Shown here one piece after another: positions 24,201 to 36,879 of a stretch of DNA of 64,000 bases. The notes beneath the pieces are model-generated. The model saw nothing but the letters and a program-made list of their open reading frames with translations, was not told the DNA's origin and searched no databases. The stretch is from Polytrichum commune (Eukaryota > Streptophyta > Polytrichopsida > Polytrichales > Polytrichaceae). Location of the stretch: the NCBI GenBank assembly GCA_950295325.1, contig OX485807.1, positions 21,673,666 through 21,737,665 of the forward strand. Reading direction: 5' to 3'. A program made the translations under genes and the position numbers. The number at the start of each line of letters is the position of its first letter. Position 1 is the stretch's first letter.

Positions 24201-26218
24201 ATTTAAAATATACATATGGGACCCACCAATGTTTCCGGGTTCACATTTTATTGACTCTCTTTGGCTGGGCATCCACAGCACAATGGCCATTGGAGGACGT
24301 GGGCCCCTAACACTAAAGAGTAAAAAGTTAAACACATATGAGTAAAAAATGGTGCTTTGAATGCATATTCGTATTGTTGACTAAATACATTCAATGTGTT
24401 TATTCTATTGGGATTAAATGCATGTCGTATTTTGCTATAGTTTGTAAGTTGGCATGTCTTGCCTGCAACATGGATTTAGTTATACAACATCGTCGCCCAA
24501 CTAGTTGCATGGTCTCCCAAATGATTGCTTACAACTAAACCGCCTTATTTTTCAGCCATGTGCCCATGCCTTTGTCTCGTTAGGGCACATATTTGTTTAA
24601 GAATGATCTAGATGGATGTAGTAGCGGACTTATCTAGAAGAAGAAAGGTCTAGAAAGTGCATCGTCGATGGCTAAAATTTTTGGGTGTCTATTATGTATA
24701 CATCGTTTAGATAAAGTTGTGTGGCGGCGAGGCAAAAGCAACAACGAGCTTCGAGAGATCTTGTGCATGCAAACACTGAATGAGTTCAATGTTCTTGCTG
24801 TGGATTTCATTGCAACTGAGGTTATCTCAAGCGTTTTGCAATTCTTCAAGTAGTAACAAACCTCTACTTTATGGGGAAATGCATTTTAATGTGCTTCATT
24901 CTTGTGATGGTTTCAAATGGCGATGATTTTAATCATGTAGAGTTTCAATTTTGGAGGGGAACCACTTGATTTATGTCAAGTTTGTTGTTGATTCTGTTTT
25001 GTGGAAGAATTTGAAAGGCACACTTCGGGAAAAATATGGTGTGTGATAGGGACATAACCTCTTATGGTAAGACCATCTCAAATCTAAAATAGAGTCAAGC
25101 TGGGTTTACATCAAGGCCCACGACACCCCTTACATGGCCTTGACTTTCAAACTCAAGCTTGAAGTATTTTCTTGGGTGAGACTATCAAGATTTGACGGGA
25201 AAGTGATGCCACATCAACGCAACTTCATTTATTTTTACACCTAGTACTTGGACCCTAGTGTAAACTCCTCGGGTCTAAAAAACTACTCTCAATAATTACA
25301 ATAATTCAAGTTCGCAATTATTTGAGCTTGAACCCTAGTGTGAACCCAACATTAAAAGTCTCTCAAAGAGGGCCGACACTATGTGAGAGATTCTTCTTTG
25401 AGAGAACCTTATAGTATTAGATGTGGGCCCCTACCCACATGTGCATTGATAAGGGCAGCCCATGAAGAAGTTACGTTCTCGGGGTACGAGATTAGCATGC
25501 CAACTTAAGCACCGCCCGACATTCAAAAAATTGGCTACCATAAGTTAGTAGGCTCTTCAATGAAGAGAGTCATCTATGTATACATTTGAAAGGGATGGCA
25601 CTAATGTGAATCTTAAAAGACACTTCAAGGTGCAATGAGTGACCTACAAACATCTTAAGGGTATCATTAGAGGTGCCTTCTAGAGTTTCCCATGACATTC
25701 ATTTTCAAATAAGGCAGGTTATTGAATTTCTTTTATTTGCTTAATTGGACACCTATATTTTAAGTGGTATGCGGTTTAGTGCGGTTCCAGGAACGTATAC
25801 CAAAACGACATGTGTTTCAAAGATATTAAATTGCATACTTAGAATATGATATTTATTATAAGTTCAATTGTCAACATCATTTGGAGTAGGGGGGGGGGGA
25901 GGAATATGACCATTTAATAAGCACAAGATTTCTTGCTTTGATAATGAGTTAAGATATTTATATGAGCTCCAAAAATTATGAGGAAAGTGGCTATCTAATC
26001 ACGTGTTTCATAACCTAGGAGAGATGGGCTAGTTAGGGAAGAAATAAACATTTAAGACATCTACCTTAGCCGCATTATGACCAATTTCAAATGCCTCCCC
26101 TCTATTTCACCAAAACTGGTGGTTCCAACTTCCAACACCACTTGAACGCTCCTTAAACATCATGTAATGTCCAAAGTGGGAGGAAACTCTCAACCAAAAC
26201 ATGAGTTTTTGAGAAACT
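21293..26218. other. Long intergenic region
   Basis: No gene supported. Higher GC between 23500 and 24150, with a short (CCCTGC)n run near 24095-24120, could be a promoter region of the minus-strand glycosyltransferase gene with a spliced leader, but no splice path was fixed. A cluster of CGATCGAGCT and ACAGGACA units lies at 23060-23145. A possible weak MITE spans about 25094-25350. The segment near 25945-26000 resembles 27280-27335. Confidence 0.35.
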
Positions 26219-26222
26219 TTAA

Positions 26223-26583
26223 GGTTGACACCCCTATAGCCAATAAAAACAAGAGAGTGTACATGTGTTTAGGAGGAGTAGTAGCCGGGGGTTACTTTTA
26301 TTGCGAAGAGAAACACAATCTTTGAAATTGCTACATCTTTTGAAGCAGTAAAGTCTACTAGAACATACGATTAATCTATAGGCTAACCCATAACTACTCA
26401 TCTAAATGCTAATGCTTGACTACGACAATTGTCCAAATTATTATGAGGGTAGCCAATCACAAGATGCCACCACATAGAACTTTAACTCCGGTCGCCTAAA
26501 AAATATAGATCTCATCCATGTTAGCATTACATGTACCCTAGTGAGTGGCTAAATGGGCATGGTCAACTATGGATGCCTCGACC
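26223..26583 (+). mobile_element. TTAA-flanked MITE, copy 1
   Basis: Termini GGTTGACACC and GCCTCGACC, exactly flanked by TTAA at 26219-26222 and 26584-26587. The 361-bp interior matches copy 2 (48915-49310) and, inverted, copy 3 (51576-51973), for example through GGTTAACCCATAA near 26380 and AAAATATAGATCTCATCC near 26499. Non-coding. A 4-bp TTAA duplication is the mark of piggyBac-type transposases, but a palindromic target can mimic it. Confidence 0.75.
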
Positions 26584-26587
26584 TTAA

Positions 26588-27463
26588 GGATAACTCTTAT
26601 GCCGCATCGAACTATCATGAAAGTTAAAGCAAGGAGAGTAGAATCATTCATAATTGATCATTCAAGAGAATTCATGCTAGGTCAGGAGAAGTATAAGGCG
26701 GTGCAACATTTCATGTGTAGGAAGATAGAAATCAGGAAGAATACAATTTTTTTTAGTAATTTGATTCCTTGAATTGAAATTACCGTGGATTTTTTAAACC
26801 AAAAGTTGGTCCAAACATATTATCAATGTCTAGCTCATAAGAACTCATTTAAACCGCTCATTCCTCCCCATTTTGACACCCAAAACCAAGACACGTGTCA
26901 CGACACTATTGGTTACATCATGATCAAAATTGAGTGTCAAGTCGACTGTACCCTATATATTACCAACGGGGTCTTGATCGGGAATAGGTGCCTCTACTAT
27001 AATCACAGCCATAAAGGACATAAGAAGTTTGCGTGACTTGTGTCAACCATTTGAAAGAGAAGCCGGGATGAGTTATTTAAACGGAACTAGTGTACTTCGA
27101 CAAACTATCCGTACCAATACCAAAGGGCCTAGTGCCAAATAATTCATTGTCCTCGTGCAGATTCTGCATGTCTATTGACCAATGGGCCTCCTGCATGTGG
27201 CGGCCACCTGGCAGCTTCTCCCTATGACCGCCAGCTTCGTGATATGATCACTTACAAGGAAGGGAATCCTCACTTTGACTATGAATTAAGATATTCATAT
27301 GAACTCCGAAATATTGTGAGGGAATTGATTGGATGCCCAATTTCCTCCGGGGACCGGAGTTCTTCTTCTTTTGTTAACCACTTTACTACACTATGGAGTT
27401 GTGTGTCTCTATATCCTAGAAATGGGTACAAAGCTGAAATTGTTTGTTTACAGTCTACTTACC
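26588..27463. other. Spacer without genes
   Basis: Short frames only. The fragment near 27280-27335 is related to 25945-26000, which suggests an older dispersed repeat. Confidence 0.35.
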
Positions 27464-27466
27464 TTA

Positions 27467-27974
27467 GGGCCACTTCACACACGAGACTGAGAGCCCGTGA
27501 CCATCACACTTCAAGCACTCTCATTGGTGGAATAGGCGGAGCCAGTCCAAGTTCGCTATTTCACACTGCGCTTGAGGGACCAATGGAGTATGTGAATGCA
27601 AGATGGATGTAAAGTCTACATGGATTCCTACATGGCATCGAATGGATCATGTGTTCATGGTCACTTGGACTATTTTCAAAGACCGCCTCTTGGAGGTAGG
27701 TCTAACACGAAACCGGGAGATCATGGCAGTTTGAATGCTCACAACCGTTGATTTATTCTATTTTATCATGTGTGAGGACCCGCGTGAATGAGGTTTTATT
27801 GAAATAAAATAGCATTTGGTTGAGGGCCCGGTCACATATGGCTTCACAATACACCTGAGGATCCGTGACCACACGGCATGTTTTTGGAGGTGTCTTGGGA
27901 CGGCCTTTGGACGCTTTCTTTTGGGCTCTCACAATTTCATGGTCACGGCTCTTGGCTCGTGTGTGAAGTGGCCC
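27467..27974. mobile_element. Tourist-like MITE, family B, copy 1
   Basis: Perfect inverted ends GGGCCACTTCACACACGAG and CTCGTGTGTGAAGTGGCCC, with the target duplication TTA at 27464-27466 and 27975-27977. Length 508 bp, non-coding. Related copies lie at 55665-56163 and, shortened, near 33930-34068. The terminal core resembles that of family A and of the Harbinger element at 5434. Confidence 0.85.
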
Positions 27975-28039
27975 TTACATCACATAAAGTCTCAACCCAA
28001 TCAAATGAAAGGAGGGACAAATTGAACACTACCACCAGA

Positions 28040-28317
28040 TTAGTTCCACCGATCCTATTTGTCTTGCTCAATATTGATTGTAAACCGCCCGTGTAGTGTC
28101 ACCAACACTAAATGTAAACCTAACATTATTTGTCATTCCTTGTAGAAAGATGTAGGTCTACAATGTCGCAACTATAGTCACTTATTTAAGTAAATTTTCA
28201 TCCAAATTTTGGTCATCCATGACAATACTTGTAAACTTATTCATAAGAATTGTCATTAGAAAAATTACCACAGTGACATCAATTACCATATTACACCAAA
28301 TACAATATTTAGTGTGG
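28040..28317. mobile_element. Fragment of the CACTAAATAT MITE family
   Basis: The interior aligns with 17930-18100, and the right end ACAATATTTAGTGTGGTG near 28301-28318 resembles the terminus of the copy at 39941-40252. The left end has been lost or is too diverged to see. Confidence 0.4.
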
Positions 28318-29659
28318 TGAGCCTCCTAAGCATCAACAAAGTTTTTGCAACTAAGTAACTTACAATCATTGAAGTGTTGTGCTTCCACATGGTACTTCCC
28401 GGTTCATCTTTCTATTTTTGATGCCAAACTTACAATAGAGTTATCCGTAAAGTCACTCAAAGAGGGATAAAATTGTGGGTCTGATCATTCTTTGAGAGAT
28501 TCTCTATTAAAAGTTCATTAGCTCATCGTGAATTAGAGCCCATTTGAAAAGTTTGGTGGAGGTTTTGAGACCTCTTTTTTCCACCTCTCAAACTTCGTGA
28601 GAGTTTTAAGATTTAAAATAGGGTATGCACATGGAACATGCCATCCTAAATCCCCGGATCGGCCTATGTAAGGCTAGGTTGGCCCATCCATCCTAGTAGG
28701 ACAAAGCTTGAAAACCAATTTAAAAAGAGCCCAACACCGCCCTCGTCACCAAGGCATTGTGAATGCCTCCCATATGGTTGCGGGCTAGGAAGATCTTGGA
28801 TGTGGATTGCGATCCCACATATTTAAAGGCTCCTATGTTGCCCTAGCTTCTGGCTTCTCTTCCCCTCGGGTGGAGCTCGAAAAACACCTCCATTCACTCA
28901 CGAATATTGGATGATTTTAAAAAACTAAGTCCTTCATTAATTGGTATTGTCAAATTGGTTCCCAACGGGGAAGAGTTCCCACGCAGGTGCAAGCAAGAAG
29001 ACCGGGTATTAAAGGAGGCGTGGGAGGGGTGGGGCCTAGCCGAATGAAGATGTGATCTAGCCCTGAGCCTCTTTGTGTATGGTGATTTTAGCAATAAACA
29101 AAAACTTGAATGACTTTGTGTTAATTCTCATAAACTTAAGGTTTGGGACTTAATCCATGGGTTCAAACTAGTGTTGGACTGGTATTACTATTTTATGATA
29201 CCAGTGGGGTTTTGGTATGCAATGACTTTGTAGCTCACTATTAGGCCTTGTCAAGGTACTGGGGGGGGGTCATGAAATGTAGAGTCTGGTATAATATTAA
29301 ACATGCAAGAATTATGGGTCTGCAATGGTATCAAATACCAGTTCAAGCGCCTTGCTGATAACATCCAAGGCTAAACAATGGTATGTTATGAATTTAAGTC
29401 TTACTTTCAATGCGTGGTGAAGTTCAATAAAATTTTCAAGCTCCAATTGTTGTTGAATTAAAAGTTAAAGACAAATATATTGGCCCATATCACCAAAACA
29501 AATGAAACTTCATCAAATTTTGTTTATAGATGTGAACATACAAATACAAGTGGTGAACAAATGTATCTTGGTTTGTTGGCGATAAAATAAAATGTTTCAT
29601 TTGTCTAAAAAAAACAAAAATACATTTTGGCCATCCAACATCTTGAACTAGACGTTATA

Positions 29660-31980
29660 TTAATTATACTCATTTAATTCGTCATCTGAGCAAGTAGGGT
29701 CTTCCTCAAAGTAACTTGGTACTTGTAATTCGTCTTCATGAGCATCCACTAATTCAACCTCGTCAACAAAAAATTCAGTGAGATCAGATTTTGCAAAAGA
29801 GTTGCACTCATCTCTAGCATCTATGGGCCAATTTTTGAATATCATGACGAATACATCTAGATTTTGGATGCCTGACCTACAATGACGCAAAGTACACAAA
29901 AATCCGGCAACATCAAAAACTCTTTCTGTCTCGATCTGAGAACATGGTATTGCTAAAATGTGCCTCGCAAGAAATGATACGTGCGGAAATCGAGGGGTAT
30001 TATCCCTCTACCAAGCAAGTGGAGCAATATCTTTGTCTGCATGTACAATAACTTCTGAAATAAAATGAGCTTTGATTTCAGCATGCCCCACTAGCCTCCT
30101 CTATAGAAGTCATGTGCCCAAAAATAGAATTAGTTGTAGCCTCCAATGTGGGTGCCAAATTATTCTCCAAGATTGGATTCAACAACCGTGACATCTTCAC
30201 AAGCAACGGCACCAAAGCAAGTTGATCATATTCTACCACAATGTGCATGGCCTTCTCGCGTCCCACGTAGTCACCTACAACCCCTTATACTCAAGGTCTA
30301 ACATCAACGACAACATAGTATGTGCATTCTCACTAGTGAAATCAACTACAAGTGCAAGACATGGTTTGATAACTTCAATCGATTCAAAAGCCATGCGGCC
30401 ATAAAGTAGTTGCAGCTTCAAGTCCATCTGCCCACATCGAAGTGTTGGCACCGCACACATCCTCTGATCATATTCATTTTGTAGCTGGATGTTTATATGG
30501 AAGGTTGCATGCAATGCATCGCGCAAAAGCCAATACCCACGAGATTGGTTTAAAATGCATTGTTGCACAATAGGGCGTAAAGTCTTTGTGACCACCTTTG
30601 CTACAGCCCAAGTCAGCCCACTTGGGACTCGGGCTTACAAGGCTGCAATCTGCCTACTATAACATATATTAATCGGCATTGCATATTCTTGTGTTTCTTG
30701 CAACATAACAACAAAATGTAGTAAATTATGTGTGTCTTATATGGTAATTCTTCATAATTATATGGTCAATATAATTGTTAAGTCTACAATTAGTAGTCCA
30801 CGAGGGAATTACATCAACTTACATATAAATCAAAGCACATTAGATTACATACAAGACCAAACATTTCCCATAACCATTCTACATTTCCTTTTAGGTACCC
30901 TTTTAGAAAGAAAAAAACGAAGAAGGAGAAGGTGAAGACAGAGAAGGAGAAGGTGAAGGCGCAGGTGCAGGTGCAAGTTCAAGTTCAAGTTCAAGTTCTC
31001 ACTTGAAAAAACACAACTTTACTTGAGAATATTGTTTTCACAAGTGCATTTAACTTTTGAGAGGCAAATGCCGCTTCAACGCACCCTACATCCCACTATG
31101 CTCTTCCTTCTCAGGATTTTTTAGTCCATGTAATTATTTTCTGCAAATTAGTTTGAGCCTTTTTAATGGACATCTTCTTCATTCCAATACGAACTTTTGT
31201 GTCGTATGTAGAATATTGGCATGCCTTTGACATAATGTGTCCAAAACACACTCCCGGATCGAGCTACAACAAAGCCAAAGGCTTGCAAAAGACAACGGAT
31301 GTTAAAGCTGACACTAATGTTTTCAAATTACTACCTTCATTTTTCACATACGAAATTACTTTGTATGTGACGTGGAGATCTAAAAGCAATCTCTTTACAA
31401 TAACTGCTAAAATTGCTCCTACAATATACGATGCTTCAAAAATACCTACAGAAATATATTGAGGTTCCCATTCCATATCTATGAAGTTCACAACCAAATA
31501 GAATGTGTCCACTCTCATACACGACATCCATAGATGGAAAGTCACTGCAACTGTTGTACAACTTGCTAATGTTGGCAACACAAAACGTTCAATAGTTTTT
31601 AACAACATAGACATGATGATGTCTTCACCAATTGTTTTTATGTGGGAAACTTGACCTTCGGATCGTGTCGCAACACCAAACGCCGTAATTTTAGATTATC
31701 CACTGCAGACAATGCAATGTATCATTTTGCAATATAAAGAACAAAATTCTCCTAAAACCTTTGTTGTGCTACATTATTCTTCCCATACGGGTTAGTACTA
31801 CCATAGTATTCAGTTATGACACTATGGTTCAAATATTTCATTTTCTTGCATTTCTGTTTTTTTCCCTTTGCATCAGTGGCTGCCACAACTTCCTTATATC
31901 TCTCCATATCAACAACATGGTCATTCATCACATGTCTCATCATAGAGGTAGATCCATGTACATGGTTGTATGCTAAAAAT
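29660..31980 (-). pseudogene. hAT transposase with dimerisation domain, broken
   Basis: Transposase relic read right to left. A BED-finger-like remnant (GSTSMMRHV) lies near 31950. A conserved central block near 31560-31290 (TFHLWMS, then DTFYLVVNFIDMEWEPQYISVGIFEA and YVKNEGSNLKTL) matches the DUF659/hAT catalytic region of plant elements. The C-terminal dimerisation domain near 30040-29850 has LAW, where the second Trp codon is now TAG at 30010-30008, then RFPHVSFLARHILAIPCSQIETERVFDVAGF. The tail is very acidic and ends at 29660. Several stops and frame changes, plus a low-complexity stretch at 30905-31000, rule out function. Confidence 0.8.
30905..31000. repeat. Hexamer-based low-complexity tract
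   Basis: Runs of GAAGGAGAAGGTGAAG, then GCAGGTGCAGGTGC, then (AAGTTC)n inside the hAT element. The period of six would give Glu/Leu and Ala/Pro dipeptides on the minus strand. Probably expanded after the gene decayed. Confidence 0.6.
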
Positions 31981-33015
31981 ACCTTTTATGGAGTGAGCAG
32001 TAGGTTGCGATACAGTGGAGCTCTACCCTTCAAACACGATTGGAGTGGATGATGTTGGATGGCACAAAACACACCTTATTGTTTTTGGTACCTTTACATC
32101 AACCTTTATTCCTTGCAAATGCAACAAGAAAAATGTCCACATTAAAGAGGTTCTATGATAAGGTATTCAAAACATGTGGTTGTCTTGTAGATGAGTGAGT
32201 CGTACACGCCAAACTGCCAACTCCTTTGTAACATGCAACTCTTCTATTGTAACTTCAACATCCACAATGGTGTTGTATATATCTTTTGTTGTTCTAAACT
32301 TTGTGTTAGAAGGCTCTCCTCTTGGTAAACCCTATCCTCCCCATTCATATTGAACCAAAGTTGTTATCATATTTGATGAAATCTAACTACGAAACCCTAA
32401 AAGGGGGAACCCTAGTTTTTGAGAGCTAGTCTTTGCAAATAAATCACATCTTATTCATGCGACCTTGCAAGCCGTGAACACAAGGATCTTGTTAACATGT
32501 GTTGGTTACAACTAGAAAACAAAAATAATACCCATCAACAAAGGAAAAATAACATGAAATCTTGAACTAAGCTAGGTGATACAAATTTAGGGCCAAACCT
32601 TGACAACCACCATGAAGGCAGCGACGGCTTGAATCTTCAACAACTAATGCAACAAATTTCTTCCCATTCTGCATCAAAACCAAGGTGGGCCGCCAATATC
32701 TTCCATCCCTATTTGCTTAACTACAACCTTTGAATGCAACCCCAAGAAAGTGAGGAACAATACTGTGGATAAATGGCGTGACCATGTGCACAAGAATGGT
32801 CTTAGTATTGTATTCTAAATCCCTCCTTGGTATTGGTATGTTCATAAATATCTCCTACCCATGATGCACAAGTATAAGTTAGTGTATTGTCCCCTTTGAT
32901 ACCAGTTGGGTATGGTCTGCGATACTATACTTCATACCAGTGCTTATACCATGCCCTAACATATATACCGGTCCAACACTGGTTCATACACTTTATTTTA
33001 TGGATAACTCTATTG

Positions 33016-36000
33016 TCTAGGTGAGATTTTGAGTTGGTCTCTACAAAAATAAGACTGCCATGTAATGGAGTTTCCTATGAAGAATAAATACTTAAGCTAA
33101 GCACAAAACACTCTACAATATGCAACTTATAGAGCCCCTAATGTTCTTCTTTTTCTGTTACTAATGATTTGTAATAGCAAGTTGAGTTTAGAAGGATAGA
33201 AAATACTAACCCTTGAAAGTATTGAAGGCCCAATTTCAACCTCTAGATGCACAATGTTGTGAAATTTGAATGGACATGTCCAAAGAGATCTTATCTAGAA
33301 CCAACACATTCATCAATCTTGTTTCTTCAAAATTAGACCATACATGTATATGTATATAATGCATGGGGTCAAACACGTGATCTCAAGTTGTGTTGAACAT
33401 AATGGGTCAACATTGTCATACATGATAACATTTTCATGAATGTGGTTGCAAAGTATAAAGATTTGGTGGTACCTAGAGACCCCACCTTGAAAAGTAGACC
33501 ATAGCTTGCCGGCAAAGAAGCTCTTCAATCATAAACTGCTCCCTTGCAAGCCTGCATTTATATTCATGTTTATATTTCTAAGTATTTGGTTACAAATTCA
33601 AAAACAAAGAAAAGAAAATATGAGGTTGATGTTTGTTTACATGGAGTCCTACATGGCGGACTATGGATAAGGTTTCATGGTCTTCCAGAATTTTCATTAG
33701 GCCCACCTCCAAGAGGTGGGTCTAACGCAAATTCTGGAAGACCGTGATTTTTTAAATATTTTTTCCAACAAGACAAATTTTAGGACAAATTTTAGAATAT
33801 ATTCTATGATAGACAAACACCACCAAGTAATTCTCTCAAATTGGTAGATTTTGAAACATATTATATTAAACCAAATACTCCCCTCTTTTTCCACCAACAA
33901 AATATGCAATGGTCCGGCAACATGGTCCATTCTCACTTCACACTATGGTTGAGGGCCCGTGACTACATAAAACGGCTTTCCCAACACCCATGGTACGGCC
34001 TTTGGATGAGAGTCAAGGGTCCTCACCATTACAAGGTCAGGGCTATTGGCTCATGTGTGAAGTGTCCCTTAGTCTCAAACAAACCGACATAGAATGTTCT
34101 TCGTTCAAAACTCCACACGGACTCCATTAGAGACTTACTCAATATGAAACTCTACGTGTGCAAACCAACCAACCAACCAACTCCCAAACAAAAACTATGA
34201 TTAAATTATGGGATAGCTTCAATAGTGTGTACAAATTGGTGTACAATGATCCCATTGTCCTTTTGAGTGTTAAATTCCAACCGTTTGAACATGTTACATG
34301 ACACATGATCACACATATTTTATTTGTGGATGGTTTACTGTGTCTTGGAGGTATGGGCTTCTGTTATATATGCACGACTTCCAGTAACTTGCGGAGGGTA
34401 AACAAATCGTGGATTTTAGGTGTAGTTGTACGGTACATGGTTTATGAAGAAAATGCAACATATTCATGCATATGCCTTCATTTCCTTCCATGGTACAATA
34501 AGATATTTGATTTCATGTGCATGGAGAATTGGTGTGCCATGTTACATAGAGCACCCTCCACGATTCTTTGTGTCACGACGAGTGTCCATCGATTTCCTCC
34601 GATGCTATGGTTGCCAACTTGTGATAACAAGACAACTTGTGATCATAAGCATGGAGCAAAGAACATGTTAGTGCAAGTTTTGCTTATTTCGTTTTGATTT
34701 GAAGGAGAACGATGCTTCAAAGTTGTTTTGCAGCTCTTAAAAGGTTAGTTCAAATTGAAGGAGAGAAGTGAATTCCGATGCTCGGGGTGCTGCATGTTGC
34801 AAAGATCAATCATTTTTAATAGTTTGGGCAACACCCCAAAGCAAATATGTTTCAAAAGTGGCATTTGAATTCATTATGAGAAACATTTATCATCCGCTTA
34901 TTGAAGTTTGACCACCTCTAGATTAGGCATGTTAACATTGTTAAGACGTAGGTAATTGACAAAATAAATTAGGATTTACTAATGGTAGGAAACAAGTGGT
35001 AGTCATGGCCAATGGTTACCATTGAATGAGATACGAGGATAAGGTTAGAAGAAGTATATGAAGGTTGCATAAGGAAGACGTGAGAGCACATGCAATAACA
35101 TGCGCAACGCTAGTCCTAGATTCACATAATGTTCACTGGTGTAAACATTGATAGGAAAAGAGTTCACAAGGTGTGGGGGCCCTTTTTGTGACTTGAAACC
35201 AATACTAGGTGTTCAACATGCTCAAATTTGTGTATATCGTGTTGTGTTAAATGGGGTTCTCACATGGCATTGCTCTTTTGAAATACAGTAGGCTAGGCAA
35301 CAACTTAACATTTTGGCAACCGTGTTGGGGAAGATCATAGAACTCTAAATGGGCCACCACATTCACGGCCTACAAAAACTTCCACAATGTCATAAACATC
35401 CACAATGAGTGTAGAGGTTTAGTCAAAGAATACACAAGCAATCTAAGTGTGTAGTCATTCTAAGGGCCATGTTAAGAAATGATTATGCTACCGTTAATTG
35501 GTAGGAATCTCAGTCTAGTAGGATTGAATTCATATAACTAGTAGTTGAGGTACTAGTGGGGAAAGGTCAAGGGGAGTAACTATGTTAGTCACTTCACGAT
35601 TCATGTAAATATGTGGATTAGGGGGCATGGTTGCGGGATGATGTCAGATACCATCATGGTTAGATAATTGATGTCACTTATTGGTAGAAAAAATTAACAC
35701 CGGTAGTGCGGAACACCCTAATGGATAAGTAATTAACTGAAGCAATATTGGAGCTACATGAATAGGACCCAATAGTACCATAATAGGACTTGGTACTACT
35801 AGAAGAAAGATAACATGGCATGGAGCCTCAATCAATAGTAGATGCGATAAAGGTGGCACCACCCAATATTGTCATAGAACGGGTAGTACGTTAGAGTAAC
35901 ATGAACAAATAATAGTGAAGGGTTAGGTGAGAATGCCCTTTCCACCATGGTTTTTTTTTTATAACTTTTATAACTTTTATACTAATTTTTTTAAACACGT

Positions 36001-36085
36001 GCAATAGTTGCAAACATGACCACAACAACACCCCCAGTAGGTTGGGCCCCATTAATACCCTGATACTCAATGTACTTGCCGTGGG
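33016..36085. other. Intergenic region with repeat fragments
   Basis: No gene. 34080-34200 resembles 38350-38480, and 34680-34860 resembles 57190-57370 (shared TAGTTTGGGC followed by AACA/GACA), so old dispersed repeats are present. Short frames show no domain. Confidence 0.35.
33930..34068. mobile_element. Shortened Tourist-like MITE, family B
   Basis: The right end GTGTGAAGTGTCCC is followed by TTA. The left end TCTCACTTCACACTATGG is worn. The interior (GAGGGCCCGTGAC, CGGCCTTTGGATGAGAG) matches the family B copies at 27467 and 55665 but is only about 140 bp. Confidence 0.5.
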
Positions 36086-36089
36086 GGTA

Positions 36090-36870
36090 CCCACAAAATC
36101 AAACACCCATTTCCGGTCTTTGATAATGGCATCAACCCTAACGCTCACATTAAAGTGTTTGTTATTATTTCCAAGGCCAATGGTAGAATGCTAGACAAAG
36201 AACAAAAACACGTATTTGGCATTACATTGAGAGGGGTTGGAATTGACTGGTTCTTCAAGTTCATTGGAGATGAACCCACAACATCCATCTTCAAAATGCA
36301 CATAATTTTTTGTGAACATTTCTGGATGACAAAAATGGATCATCACCAACTTATCCACCATATAACAACACACACAAGAGTCTATGGATGAGTACTATGC
36401 CAAATTCTGTAAAATGTGTGATGCGTTGAACTCCCAACTAGAAGATGACCTTGTCATTATATGCTTTAGATCATAGCTATAAACTTGTTGAAAACAAAAT
36501 ACCAATTCTATGCACATGTATTCACTTCACAACTACTACAAACCAATAGTCAAAATTGAGGAACGTGGAATCTCTGAAGGATGGGGGTGATAAAAGTTTA
36601 TGCTAGGATCGTCTAACGTCGCTTGCGCCATTTGTCATAAAAATCACCCAGGGTAACCATGTTGGCGTGACCTAAAAAAACCTTGCCATTAAACTCAATG
36701 ACCCGATAAAACTCATAAGTACGACAACAATGACCACAAAAGACAAATTAGATTCCGATGTAATGACACCAAATTAATATTTGCAACGATTATTCAAGAC
36801 TAACCTCCAAACAATAATCTAGTGTTTCAAATGTAAGGGTAATCATCGTAACATCGAATGTCCTATCGTT
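36090..36870 (+). pseudogene. Retrotransposon gag relic with zinc knuckle
   Basis: Broken Ty3/Gypsy-type Gag. It starts near 36105 with PVFDNGINPNAHIKVF, the usual entry to the capsid region, then an open stretch to 36391 containing FGITLRGVGIDWFFKFIGDE. After a frame change, MDEYYAKFC...DALNSQLEDD (near 36383-36450) follows. The zinc knuckle CFKCKGNHRNIEC (36823-36861) has spacing C-x2-C-x3-H-x4-C, one residue short of the common x4 before histidine. No protease, reverse transcriptase, integrase or long terminal repeats were found nearby. Confidence 0.65.
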
Positions 36871-36879
36871 CATGAGACA

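Larger units (their letters stand above)
29169..32981 (-). mobile_element. Complete but decayed hAT transposon
   Basis: Termini TAGTGTTGGACTGGTAT and, on the other strand, CAGTGTTGGACCGGTAT. They are flanked by 8-bp repeats GTTCAAAC (29161-29168) and GTTCATAC (32982-32989), 7 of 8 identical. Subterminal motifs of the GGTAT/ATACC and ACCAGT kind recur near both ends. The interior carries a hAT transposase relic on the minus strand. The related uninterrupted sites near 50890 and 55270 read straight through the insertion point, confirming both borders. Confidence 0.85.
28433..33015 (-). mobile_element. MITE family C, copy 1, split by a hAT element
   Basis: The left end reads CAATAGAGTTATCCGTAAAG; the right end is its mirror, TTTATGGATAACTCTATTG. 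Without the hAT insertion the host is about 760 bp. It aligns, inverted, with 50866-53936 and 55236-55660, sharing CTTGTCCTACTAGGATGG on the other strand. Non-coding. The flanking duplication is unclear, so the superfamily is open. Confidence 0.6.

Noticed and set aside
25094-25350. Possible MITE with GGGTTTACAT and GTGTGAACCC ends
   Set aside because: Terminal match is only about 13 of 18 and no target duplication was seen.
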